NCBI GenBank assembly: GCA_963969365.1
Contig: OZ017758.1
Span: 2,046,001 to 2,110,000 of the forward strand
Length of the DNA stretch: 64,000 bases
Direction of reading: 5' to 3'
DNA from: Asterochloris sp. CNOR1
Taxonomy: Eukaryota > Chlorophyta > Trebouxiophyceae > Trebouxiales > Trebouxiaceae
Below, piece after piece: positions 10,278-21,490 of this stretch; the first letter of the stretch is position 1, and the number at the start of each line of letters is the position of its first letter. A model generated the notes under the pieces. That model was not told the DNA's origin, did no database searches, and worked only from the letters and a program-made list of their open reading frames with translations. Position numbers and translations under genes: made by a program.

Positions 10278-11055
10278 TTATAAATGTTGGAGCCACCGGT
10301 TGTCCGCATACACACCGCCTTCCAGTAGTAGCCAAGGGAAGGGCAGCCCAGCAGCTTCGCGGCGCTCAAATTCAGCTAAGGCTGATTGGCTGACAGGATG
10401 GAGCATCTCAACCTTATCAGTCGGCTCTAGATAGCCTGTGAGCAACCACTCTGAGCTATGCAGCCACCACACATCAATGACCGCTGGCTTGTGTTGCCTG
10501 CTGAGGCATCCTGCCATTGCAGAAACCACCTCCAGATACTGAAGCCGCGTCCATGCATTGCTCGGCACCACACGGCAACCATAGAATTCTTGAAGAATAT
10601 CTCGTGGGGACTGAGCTCCTCATAAATGTGCTCCGCAACCATGGGGTTTCCAATGAATTTCTGGAATGCCTCCAGCCATCCAGGGCCTCCCGCGGTGATC
10701 CTGTGAGTACACACAAAACTGTAACCCTTCACGATATTAGCGGCATTAAGCAAAGATCAAGTGGCACTGACCTTGTCACGCCATTGTGCACATATCCTTT
10801 AAAAACTCCCAGGTCTGTTGAGCATGGCACGGTGAAACAAAGGAGAGCATCCTCTCTCGGAAATGTGAGGTTAGTGGAGAGGTGGCGGATGGGACAGCAG
10901 TCCTTTGGCCCCGTCTTGGTCACAAGTGGGCCTGTCATCCTTTCCATCTCCTGGCGAAGGCTCTTGTTCTCTGCTTCAACAGCTTGTAAACGCTCCATCA
11001 CCATATTTATGTTGAATCCTTCCCCTGAAGCACCTGCAAGCTTGACAGTAACCAA
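10278..11055 (-). CDS. Unrecognised minus-strand multi-exon fragment
   Basis: Exon-like frames run from 11055 (a short coiled coil ERLQAVEAENKSLRQEMERM) through 10700-10550 (IGNPMVAEHIYEEL...FFKNSMVAVW) to a stop at 10278 (GGVYADNRWLQHL). A donor and acceptor pair near 10770/10700 keeps frame between the first two. No family is recognised. The position inside the island suggests an element or viral gene. Confidence 0.3.
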
Positions 11056-11098
11056 TGTAGAGTTGACTGAAAAGGCTTACATGTTGAAATGCAGGTAA

Positions 11099-11992
11099 TA
11101 CAGCCTACCCTGTGTCATAACCAATTCTCCAGGACCTGGAAGCCTAGCACCCATGATCTGCAGGGTGCAGTTAGCATTGTTCAAGTGGAGGAACTTATGT
11201 GAAGCAGACCAATACCGTTTAGTCTGCAAAACATGCTCACCCTTTCATGCTGCGGAACCGGGTCTACATTTCCACTGCTGCTTCAATATTCTCCATCAGA
11301 ACGGCTGGAGACCAAGCAAGGACGCTTCTGAGGCCTCCTGTCTTCCATCTCTTGCAGTCATGGAGTTTGTCATACTTGCAGTGCTGTTCAAAACACTCAG
11401 CTTCATACCCCTAAAGGGCGTTTCTTGGCTGCATCACCAGCAGGGTCCATGGTTCAGGGCAAGGTGTCACTGCAGAGTGTTGCAGCAAAATCAGCTAACG
11501 TGTGATTGATTGATTGATTTAAATAAGTCCGTAGCCTCAATGCACGGGCATAGGACTATGATCATTTCATCCTACCAATGAACTTTGCTGAAAGTGTAGG
11601 GGTACAAAAAGAAGCAGTACAGTCATATCAAGCAGGTCACTGTACTTGGCTGGTAAAGAGGGAGCCGGCGCTCATGGCAGGCCTTGGCAATGTGCTGGGC
11701 TTCATCACCACGTTGGACTGCTGAGGTTGCTGCCCGGAATGCAAACACCTTGGATCCTGTATGGCGCAGGGGGGGCCCAGCCCCCCTGATTGGCTTGCCA
11801 CGCCCTCTCAGCTCGTAGACTTTGCAGTCATGAGAGAGTTATGCTTGGGTATGACTGTGGCCAGCAGTCTTCCCCTCGCAGGGCACCAGGCTCCAAGGCG
11901 GCACACCCCAAGCAACAACTCAGCATGGGGACCTTAAGGGGAAGACAATCATGTGATGACTCTAGCGCATTGCTATGAAATTGGGGCTCTAA
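11099..11992. other. No gene recognised
   Basis: This stretch has only short unconvincing frames. It contains a TTGATTGATTGATTT simple repeat at about 11505-11520 and poly-G/C runs near 11770. It lies just 3' of the retrotransposon fragment and may include its untranslated tail. Confidence 0.4.
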
Positions 11993-12744
11993 TTAGCAGC
12001 TGGTGAACTGGGGATACACCACGGCACATAGAGGGGTCACCCAGGGTGTCTGTTCCTCATTTAGGCCCAGATGTGCCCCCAGTGATGCCCAGCACATTGC
12101 GTGCTGGAGCAGTGCTGCCCTGATGTACGTGGCCACTCGGCTTGGTGGTGATTTTAAAAGGGTTGCCAACGACTGCTGCTGCTCCGCAAACAGGTGGCTG
12201 TGAGCAGACCGGAGGTCTGCAAGTCCTGGGCAGTGTAGCACAATATGGCTTTCATCCTCAATCTCATTCGGTGACCCACAGATTCGGCATGTCCGGTCCT
12301 CTCGCTTGAGCTGGGGCAATAGGTATCGCCCAGTCTGGACGCGCAGCTGGTGGCTGCTGCACCTGATGCTGGCATAGGCTCTGCATAGCCTGAAGCCTCT
12401 GATCCTGGTCAGGTATGTCTGCATGGCATAGGCCGTGTTGGGACCCCGCATCTGCATGTAGGTGGCCACGGTGGCGGCCTGGCAGTCCCTGAAGCGCTGC
12501 TCATGCTGTTCCTTGCTAGGGGCTGTCTCTGCGCTGCCATGTGCCTGTAGTGCACAGAAGGGGGCCAAGGAGAGGTCGCGGTACGGCGGCAGGTAGCAGA
12601 CGCCGTCATACATAGCCCATAGCAGGGGCTCCCATGCACCATATATGTAAGCTCGTACAGCAAAGGTGTGATTGCGGGGTCCACATTGCCAAGCAGATCA
12701 TTACCTAAATTGGCCTTGACGTCCGCAACCAGTCCCAGTACCAC
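11993..12744 (-). pseudogene. Non-LTR retrotransposon ORF2 3' fragment (zf-RVT region)
   Basis: The minus frame 12613-11993 encodes 206 aa. It holds a CCHC zinc knuckle, C109-RI-C112...H123-IVLH-C128, followed by LADLRSAHSHLF. This is typical of the C-terminus of L1-like reverse transcriptases. The preceding helical segment (YLTRIRGFRLCRAYASIR...RYLLPQ) also fits that region. The reverse transcriptase core and the endonuclease are absent, and the upstream piece (12744-12600) is in another frame. It is a 5'-truncated, frame-damaged copy, which is usual for target-primed insertion. Confidence 0.65.
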
Positions 12745-13248
12745 TCTGACTGCCTGCTGCGGCTTCCTCTTCAGCGCACTGCTTCAGCAGAGCATTGCAG
12801 CTGTACAGAGAAGCCAATAAGATGTCACACAGCCTGGACAGGCATGATCCTGCCAAGGAGACATTTACTAATCTGCCGCGGTTGCATCATCACCCAGGTC
12901 ACCATCCTCACTGTCGTCAGACTGTAGCAGATGTCGCTGTGACGGTTGTGGGCACTTGGGGTTATAAATACAGCTTGTTTGTACTGATGAACCTGCACCA
13001 CAGGATGAGCACTGTAAAGGCAGGATGCGGAAGCAAGGGTTTGCTGTGCGGTAAGCTTGCAGTCCAAACAGGGGGACAAAGAACTAGCACCGATTGCACT
13101 CACTGGTTGCTGCTTGGTCTGTAGGTCCAAAGAGGCAATACTTTGTGCAAAGATAGGCCGAAGCCGTGATTGCCCCATAGCTTGGGCCTGCAACATCCCC
13201 ACATGAGCCATAACATAAGCTCTGAAGGTCTGATTGAAATGCAGACTC
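12745..13248. other. No gene recognised
   Basis: A gap between the retrotransposon fragment and the 3' end of the minus-strand P-loop gene. Only short frames without recognisable content were seen. Confidence 0.4.
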
Positions 13249-16200
13249 TTACTGATTGTATGTGCTGGGGGAGATTTGGTTGGCGCCATTGTCTATGTGC
13301 AAAGGGTCTGTGCCAGGGCTAAACTGCTCCCCCCAGCGCACGACTGCGCCCCCACACTCTGTGTTGTCTGGGCTGCCACAATTGTCGGCTATGTCTCGCA
13401 AACCAGAGAGGAAGTTGACGCTTGACTCAGGCTCATCAGGAGGAGGCCAAGGTAGGTAGCATCGATGCACTCCTTGTTGCGGGTAGAGCCATCAGCTTTT
13501 GGATTCAAGTCAATAGCTTGACCCTGTACAACACGCAGCCAGCCATTTGCACAGCAAGCAACCGTCTGAAGAAGAAATCGCAGGCTGTAACGCTCAGACA
13601 TTTGATGGTGTTGACTGGCCAGGTGTTGAAATGTGAGCAGCAAGATCCCTCAGGGCCTCCGGGAACTGGAGTTTGCCCTCTCACCGTCAAATGGTTGGAC
13701 ATGGTTGCATCAACCGCGATTGAACGGGCACTGCTGGTGATCTGCAGCTATACACCAGCCTGCAACGCCAGATTGTTAACAAAATCCAAGGTGGGTGCAA
13801 ATTCTGGGCTGATGTAGGCTGTGCTGCTCTGTGTGAGTGCTGAATCAACACCAGGGGGAGGCTGCCATATTTCTATGTTTTGGCAGAGGTTGTCACCTGT
13901 GGCCAAGGGCACAGCACAGTCACATCAAAGTGCACAAGATGCTGAAAGTCTTACACAAGGTAGTTCAGCCAGCTGTGCTTCGGCAAGCGCTATTGCGCCT
14001 GCCCACACAAGTCAAGGCCAAAGGTGTCGAGCAGCTTCAGCTGGGCTTTCAACACCACTTACTGTTGCTGGTCTGAGCCATGGTGCTGCTTGGAGCAATC
14101 AACAGCGCCAGGCCCACAACGGCCCAACTGCTTCCTGCATTACATACAAAAATTTGAGTAAGATTATTACTTGCAATCATGGCAGGTTGCTGACATAGGC
14201 AAGCAGCCAGCCTCGATGAGTGCTTGCCAGGCAGCTTCAAGGTCTGCACTTCTGTCACCTGAATGCTGCTGTGTGTCAGAGGGTTGGGGTGGTAGATTTG
14301 CTCATAAAGTGCAGCAACAAACTCCCAGAGCACCCAACGCCAACGCCAACTCCATGGCACATCAGCGCCCAGTGCAGCAATGCTATCAGTAACAAGCATC
14401 CAGGGGATGTTGCAGGACCGGGCCGCAGACAGGGTGGCTCACCCAAGACTAGGGGAATGAGCATGCTCACGCTAGCTTGAAGAACAGTGAGGATCCCAGA
14501 CTGCTCCATGACCCTCTGCAAATGCAGACATACCTTCAGTCAGGAGTTGAGAGATCTGCCCTGCGGCTGTTCAGGCAGCACTGGCAGCGCTTTCTGACAC
14601 AGAGAGCCATTAACCACTGTGTTGCGTCAGTTGCTTGCACATGCCCTTAGGCATGACTACAACCCACCTGGTTGTCAGTCAGATAGAGGCACACCTGGGG
14701 TGATATGAAGGCCAATACAGACTTTCGCAGGAGGATTTGTGTTGTGAAACAAGAAAGTTTTAAATGTGAAACAAGAAAGTTTCAAGAAGTGAGCGTGTTA
14801 ACTGTCGACACACGCCGGAGTGCGCCCTGCACCACTTTCCTTCTATTTGAGCTACACTGCATGCTGACAGGCTCTTTACTGCATTTCACTCACAGCTGCC
14901 TGGGTGATGTTGCCGCAGAAGCCTGCTGTGATGTGCAGGTTTGTTACCCACAGACAAGCTAGCTCACCTGGGTGTCTGTCTGCCATCTCAACAAGTCTGC
15001 CGCTGCAAGTATGAGGTATCAGATAGGAAAACCATAGCTAGGGTTTGGCAGCTTGCAGTGGATGCCCGCAGAGAAGGTGTAACTTCTGCCCCAAACCCCT
15101 GCTACGTTGCCTGTGTACATCTGAGTTGCTGACATCAGTCAGGATGGTTCTGAACAGCATTGGTCTGCGGCTCACCGCCAAAGCTTCTCAGGGGCGCATT
15201 CCCAGGACATCATCTTGCAAGCATACAAAGAAGCACACACTCAGCATAGATGCTGTCACCGAGATGCGAGAGTTGCTGGCACTGAAGGAAGGGGATGCAG
15301 CCAATGCTGGAAAGTGGGCGCCTCTTTTGCAATCAGCACCTGAGACTTGTGGCATCGTCAAGGGCGAGACATCAGAACTGTAGTGGCACCAGCTGTGTCA
15401 CTTATATAAGACCCCCTGATGCATCTCTTGTGCCACCACAAGTGTGCACCCATGTTCAAGCTGCAGCCTTTCAAGTGGACTGAACTCATTGACTTGAGTT
15501 GAATGGGCTCAATCAGTTCCCAACAGTGCTGGGGTTCTAGTAAAGTCCAGCTTCTGGCATTGGGAGAGGTTCACGATTGGAAGGCCCGGTTTGCCTGTAT
15601 GGGAAATATGCTAGTACCCAAAAAAGGATGGCCCTTTGCACCAATGAGCCTGCTGAGAGCACGTAAGGTGATGGCGGAAAATCATGGCTGTGGTTGTGCT
15701 GCGGCAAGTTGCGATCGCGTATGCGATGCCAAGGATGCTTGTCACTGCACCTTGGAAGCCCCATAGCAGCAGGTACCCTAGCCATGGCCGTTTCCCATAG
15801 CTCCTGCTTCTGAGGTTTTGTAAGGTCACGCTCCATAATGGCCAGAAAAGCCCTTCTTCAACAACGCCTTCTTGATCTTCCCTCCAGTGTAGACGTGCTG
15901 CATAGTGCCCTCGAGTGTCTGCTTGAAGGTTGATGGTGAAACTCTGAAGCCTTGACCAGTCTCGCAGTGGTCTCGGCCAGCATCTACAGTCAACATGCGC
16001 TTCATGCTCACATAAAGTGCAGCTGGGCCTGACAGCAGGCCTCCAGCTTCTCCAGGATGTCCTGTTGCAGAAATTTGGGATTCTTCTTGGCCATCTGGCA
16101 CGCCAGCGGCAGCAGCTCCTTCAGCGCTGCGCTCTTGCCCGTCCCAGGGGCACCAATGAGGCCTGCAGGCAGATGCAGAGCATGTGTGGCGGAGCAAGTC

Positions 16201-18455
16201 CACTTTGGATGCACAACTTGCTGCAGCAGGGTGCCAACGTGATGGCTTCATGAAGAGAACGGATGACCAGCATCCAGCCGAGTGCCTTTCTGACCTTCAG
16301 AGCCTGCAGCCTGCCATGTAGCAAGCACACAGCACTGACCTGCAAACGCCACTCCCTCCTCCAGGCTGGAGCTGCTTGGAGCCATTTCAGCCTTCTTGAT
16401 GCGGGCTTCAATGAAGCTCAGCGCAGTCAACAGGCGCTTTGCAGATGCCTCGCGCTCCAACAACGCGAAAGTGTCTCCAAGCTCCCAGATGGTTGGGTCA
16501 GCAATGGGCCTGCTCCGCTCAGGGCTTGACATCTCAATGCCACGCTGAAAGTAATCACCGAAAAGGTCTACCAGCACATCGACAATCAGGGCTGCTTTTG
16601 GGGAGCCACCTACGCCTGCAAGGACAGGCAACATGTATGTGTGCAAGTAAAGACAAGTCCTTGCACAAGCTTAGCACACAGCACAGCTGCTGACTGGTTG
16701 CAGGCACATCAAGTGAAGGACACGCTGCAAAATTGCACAGAGCCTGCCGCTGTATTGAGATAGGAAACAGTAAACAGTGCAACTGCAATAACTGCCGTGC
16801 ACCTGGCAGCAGGCTGGCCGCTTTCACCAGCTTCAGTTTGAATGGCAGGGACAAATCCAAAGATGCCACATCCATCCGGCCACTGATCTGAGTCAACAGG
16901 CGTGCAGTGTTTGCGTCCACGTCTGCACACATGAAAGCACACTGCTTAGGTGCCTACATCAGACGGGCTCACAGGCCATCTACAAGTATGGCTGAGCACT
17001 GGCAGCTGACGGTTGCTGGAAGCTGCGGTTCTGTATCAGCTGTGTTGCAGGCTCAGTGACTCATGCACTAAGGCATAGCTGCTTCTTCCCCTGACTGTTC
17101 CCCATAGTTGTGTGCGCTGATTCAGCAGACTGACATCAAGTGCAGTCACGGAGGCTCGAAGACCTTGGCATGACACAAGCTGAGTGCTAAAGCAACCCAG
17201 GTAGGAAAGAAGGCCAAGCGATATTCGTAATACCCCATGCGAGAGTGCACTGCCATGACATGCCCAGGGTGCAAGCGCGAAAGAAGTGAGAAGAACATGC
17301 TCAGACACCTGCATGTTGCTTCTGGCTGGGGCCAGCTCCATCATCTCCGTCGCTGCCAGCCTCGCGGCGCCGTTTGCCTGCACAAACAAGACCTGTCAGT
17401 CAGACAGCATGTTCACATGGCTTTTTGCTGCAATACAATGTGGCAAATGCAACTGGACTGTCATGCTGTCTGCCTCAGCCTTTGAACATGACGCGGCCGA
17501 AGGCAACCCTGCAGTGTCAGCGCACAGCTTGATTGAGATCACTCTGCGCATGACTGAGCAGCCTGTGCAGCCACTCACCCTACCACATCTGCACTTGTCT
17601 CAGGGCTCAACAAGCCTGCTGGACACCAGCCTTACAGAAGTGTGAATGAGGAGCTGCTGCCGTGGACATGCATCCGGGCAAACAGACTTTGGCAGCAGCA
17701 GCAGCATGCCAGGCTGTGCCTTGGACGTCCAGTCACCTTCTGCAGCCATCAGGTTAGCCATATGCAGGACCCGCCAGCAGCAGCCACAAGGCACCCCCGC
17801 GTTCTGCTCTTCAAACATCGCACTGAGATACGGTGCGGCCACCCTTCCAACAGGATAGAGGTAGGGTTTGGCGCTTGAAGTAAGCAGCCTGCGCTGCTCT
17901 GCTCATCATATTCAGTCTCTACCTGTTCAAGTGCATGAGAAGCCTGCTTCTTGCAGCTGGGTCTGTTGCATATGCAGTCAGTGCTGAGAAGCTGCTTCCA
18001 AAAACATGCATTAGGGCAGCTGGAGTCTACAGCAGCAGCAGCAGCATGCGGAGCTGCCCCTTCAAAGCCATCAGGTCAGCCATTTGCACCACCAGCGACA
18101 CCTACCTGTGCCAGCGGAAGCTGGAGTCCGCCAGGAGGCCGTACCACTGGTGAACCGGGCCTCAGCCGCCCACTGGCAAGGTGAATTGCTGTTTGCAGCA
18201 GCATGAGCAGCGAGCCCCCTGTTCAGCTCCATGGACAAGACGGCCCCAGATGCAGGTGCCCTGCCACAACATGCAGCTTGGCAGCACACCTGCAAAACCG
18301 CCTTGTTTGCGCTGAGCAGCGCTGATCATATTGCGATGATACTCTGTGAGTGTGTTCTTGTAGCGCTCAGTGTCCAGCGCAAGGAAGAGTGAGTCAGGCC
18401 CGGCAGGCTTGTCCCGAGTGTAGCCATTAGCGCCCAGCACGTCCACTGAGATCAT
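13249..18455 (-). CDS. Large minus-strand P-loop NTPase gene (possible DUF3987-type helicase/primase), exon set incomplete
   Basis: Exons visible on minus: 18455-18291 (starts MISVDVLGANG), about 18150-18108, 17870-17700, about 16930-16802, about 16610-16340 and about 16160-16000. The last of these has a Walker A motif LIGAPGTGKSAALKELLP. The join VAFAG|LIGAPGTGKS keeps frame. More coding-like exons follow at about 15.95-15.83, 14.3-14.2, 13.86-13.6 and 13.47-13.249 kb, ending with STYNQ and a stop at 13249. Whether all belong to one gene is not proven. The spacing of the Walker A motif and the downstream LKELLPLA resembles DUF3987 proteins, but no Walker B or helicase motifs were identified. 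It lies in the mobile and virus-like island. Confidence 0.4.
17640..18085. repeat. Diverged local duplication within the P-loop gene
   Basis: Segments at about 17652-17770 and 17981-18085 align along their length. Both have an ACATGCAT(C/T)(C/A)GGGCA...GCAGCAGCAGCAGCATGC core and end in CCATCAGGT(T/C)AGCCAT. They differ by substitutions and a ~20-base gap. Only one copy sits in the best exon frame. Confidence 0.65.
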
Positions 18456-18772
18456 GTGGGGACGCCTCCTGCACAGCCTGCAAGGCCTCCTGGATGGTGA
18501 CCATCATGCAGGCGCATCTGCAGCACATCTGCCAGAGTGTTTGCTGTCTGGAGCTGCGGCCCGAAGGGCAGAGAACACAACTTAGTCAATAATGGACAAG
18601 GCTAGGCAGCAGGCAGTCCAGGTGCTTGCAGAATCGCTGTGGGGCACAACCTGCTGTGTGTGACAGTGATGGTAACAGGCTTGAAACAAGAAAAATGCTT
18701 ACCCACTTGCCGCAGATTGCAGGTAGTCCCATGCGGGGTTTGATCGCCTTGATTCCAGCAAACTAACTTCCA
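18456..18772. other. No gene recognised
   Basis: A short spacer between the 5' end of the P-loop gene and the deletion-derivative element. It may contain an upstream exon of the P-loop gene near 18500-18560, but nothing firm was found. Confidence 0.35.
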
Positions 18773-19105
18773 GACCTACCATACTAGGTCAAAAAGCCTG
18801 GGCGCGCCAAAGTGCCCTAGATCCACCTTCATGCACTACCAGGTGCCATCTGCCGAGTGCAGCAGCTACATGAATCATGTCATCAGCCTGGGGCTGGCTG
18901 GGGACTACATAGCACAACTGCGTGCCAGCTGCTCCCCAGACAGCCCCCCTTCCCTCAGAGCGGCCATGAATCTGACATTGATAAGAAGTCTAGGTGAGGC
19001 ATGAGCACCTTGACTGAGTGCTGCCGCGAAGCAGGCCTGCAAATTCACGCCATGGTGCAGGGCGTCACATAGGCACTATATGTAGGTCAGGATTTTGGAT
19101 CTGAC
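18773..19105 (+). mobile_element. Internally deleted (MITE-like) derivative of the 170-5250 element
   Basis: It begins with GACCTA-CCATAC-TAGGTC and continues as the element's right end. This includes the first ~45 codons of the recombinase gene, in frame-like form (GDYIAQL context) near 18830-18970. At about 18975 it jumps to sequence matching the element's left end (AAGAAGT...GGCATGAGCAC...GCAGGCCTGC...GCCATG-TGCAGGGCGTCACAT) and finishes near 19105. About 4.7 kb between the ends is missing. Its orientation is opposite to that of the full copy. Confidence 0.75.
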
Positions 19106-19107
19106 GC

Positions 19108-20830
19108 ATGCAAGTGCAAGCTCCTGCACCCTGCCGGGATCTGAGCTTCCGTGGAAGCAGGCCGCCCAGGAGAGCCTGCAGGTGCCGGAGCAAGTTCGAA
19201 ACTCGTGGAGCTGAAGACCAGCAGAAACCAGAGTTCAACCTTCAGAGCCCCACTGAGACTGTGCAATGGGGAGGCACACTGCCCAGTGGAAGGAGAGCAG
19301 TCCTCAGCGGCTTCGCAGGCCTCTCAATTGGCAAGTGCCAAGCCTGCTTGCTCACATTCCTGTCTCGTGGCAGGTCTTTCTGCAAGACTAGAAATGGAGT
19401 TTGCCTTGTTTTGCTGCAGTCCTTGCCAGCAATCTTGGAGGCGTGACAGGCGCTCTGCTCGGGGCTGATGGCGGCAGCCTGGCAGGCAGACTCCATCTGG
19501 ACGTGCTGTACCCTGTGAAGGGCCGCAAGCGCTGCTTTGACCCCCAGAACGGTTATGGTGGGTACCCTGACCTCCTGCCTGCCAGCTTGAGCAGCCTGTA
19601 CAACTGTTTTGTGTCAGCTTGGTTGGTGTGCGTACCAGCGGAGCCTGACACAGCAGCTGCCTACACAGGCCAAGGTATGCTCGCAACATCGCCCTTGCAG
19701 CAGAACATAAGTGGCTGCTGTGTGATACTGCAGAGTTCACATACCCGTCACAGTGGCTGGCAGATCAGCGCCTCTATCAGCGCGCTGCTGAGAGGGTTGA
19801 GCGAGCCAACGCCCTCGACCCGCAGCCTGTGCGCAACAGGTGGGCATGATGCCATTCCCCATGTCAGCTGCATGTAGAGTTGTGCACCTCCTAAGCTGCT
19901 GCACCTGTCCAGATCGACGTCCAGCTTCCTGGCCTGCTTGCTGCAGCAGCAGCTGTGCCCAGAGTGAAGTGTTGCATCTGCAGGAGACGCAATGTGACAG
20001 AGCCGACAGCAGCATTCGGACCTGCAGGCAGCACAGGCAAGCCCGTCCACAAGCCTGCCATCATCAATGCTTTGCAGGGACTGCCAGCATTGAAGGGTCT
20101 GCAGCACGCTGCTCTGCCTTGCTCCATCGTGAGCCCAACCCCTGTTGCAGGCACGCCCTGCTTCAAGCGCACCTGTTAGTTGTAAGGTCACCCAGCCTGA
20201 AGCACTTCCCACACAGAGCTTTGCAGGCTGCAAGGGCTGGCCCTGCTGACAGCCTCTGCTGCCTGCCAATCTTGCGCAGGCGAGGAGAATGTGAGCGTGA
20301 TTGTGGCACCCATCCGGCCAGGCTTCAAGTTGGAGGACCTTGGCACGGCAGAGCAGGCAATCCAGCGCTTCCTCAGCACCACAGTCGCCCCTGAGGGCTC
20401 CGACAAGCAGGCCAGTTTGCTCAGCGCCAGCAGCAGGTGGGGGCTGGAAGGTGGTCTGTCTACACTGTGTTTTTGGCAGACTACCCTTAAAACCGCGCTG
20501 TGGCAGTCTGTGGCTATGCGGCGATACATAATGCACACAGCAGCACATGCTATGAAGGAACTTATTTGTGCACGAGCTGCCTGCAGGAGAGATGGTCAGG
20601 GGCAGCTGTACTACACCGCCGATTTTACGGTGAAATCGCCGCTTTTCTATAGGCACAATGTGTCAGTCTATGCCAGCAGGAACGGTGTGCTGTACACCTT
20701 CAACAGCCAGTGCCCGGAGACCAGATGGGAGCAGGAGAGAGCAAATCTTCAATCTGCTGCTGAAAGCTTTCGTGTGGTCAAGCCAAACAGCTCAATACCC
20801 AGCAGCACTGGAATCCCACAGCGGTCCTGA
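19108..20830 (+). CDS. PsbP domain-containing thylakoid lumen protein
   Basis: Six exons splice in frame to 306 aa: 19108-19330, 19420-19557, 19734-19839, 19984-20036, 20280-20436, 20587-20830. Residues 1 to about 60 are an Arg/Ser-rich plastid transit region. SGRRAVLSGFAGLS is a twin-arginine lumen-targeting signal, followed by a hydrophobic stretch. The mature part has PsbP landmarks: GYEFTYPSQWLADQR, EENVSVIVAPI, YYTADFTVKSPLFYRHNVSV, LYTFNSQCPETRW and a final SFRV. It belongs to the PPD group of lumenal proteins related to the oxygen-evolving complex subunit PsbP. The exact subfamily is not resolved. Introns 1 and 4 use GC donors (19331, 20037). The start ATG lies 3 bases beyond the deleted mobile element, so that element may contribute promoter or 5' UTR sequence. 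Confidence 0.85.
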
Positions 20831-21490
20831 CTGCTGGGTCAAACGAGGGCTGCAAACATTCTCAAGTCTAAACCACTTGCTAGTTGTTGGGAGGGGTGGC
20901 AGGCACTTGATCTAATTGCTGCTGAGTGGATGTGGCATGTAACGAAGAGGGAGTCGTAGTGAAGGGAGAAGTGGCTATCAGCCATCAAAGACAGCATCTG
21001 GGGCAGCACATGGATTGTTGTGTTTTAACAGCTAAGATGGTATGTGGGCTGGGGTGTCATGATGAATTGCCTGAGGCATTTCAGTTGGCTTATTTGCAAC
21101 ACAAAGCTTGTGAGCTACATGCGTTACAGCTGGTAAAAAATGATGGCTGAGATGGTGACTTACTCACTTCTGAATTATTTCATCTGATTTAGTCAACAGA
21201 AAGCAAAACTTCACCGAGGTAATAGATGTAAGCCTTGCCTGATGCAAGTCTTGAGAGGACAGTATCTATACAACAGCAGATCTGCAGTGGCCCCTCGTGA
21301 ATCATGTAGATTTCGGCTGCAATCCAGCAGGGTTCTGTGCACTTGCCAAGGCAAGCGCGAGAGGACCTCTCGTGGTACTCTGAGGGTCTCAGGCACGCCA
21401 ACTGCGACATGCATGCATCTGATGCTGCACAAATATGAATGCATGAGCTGGCAAGGTCCTTATACTGCAGCATCCTGGGCACGCAGCGCA
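20831..21490 (+). other. Intergenic: 3' end of PsbP gene and promoter of DapA-like gene
   Basis: A TGTAA signal lies at about 20938, 108 bases after the PsbP stop. No other gene is recognised. The DapA-like gene could start at either of two in-frame ATGs (21443 or 21491), or further upstream. Confidence 0.5.

Noticed and set aside
5250-18773. A 13.5 kb element bounded by outward-facing inverted repeats
   Set aside because: The two inverted repeats are each the end of a separate insertion: one full element (170-5250) and one short deletion derivative with its own second end at 19105. The interval between them is not itself bounded as a unit.
19558-19620. Exon continuing as YPDLLPASLSSLYNC in the PsbP gene
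   Set aside because: It follows a good GTGGGT donor. The exon at 19734 (FTYPSQWLADQR) gives the conserved PsbP continuation in the correct phase.
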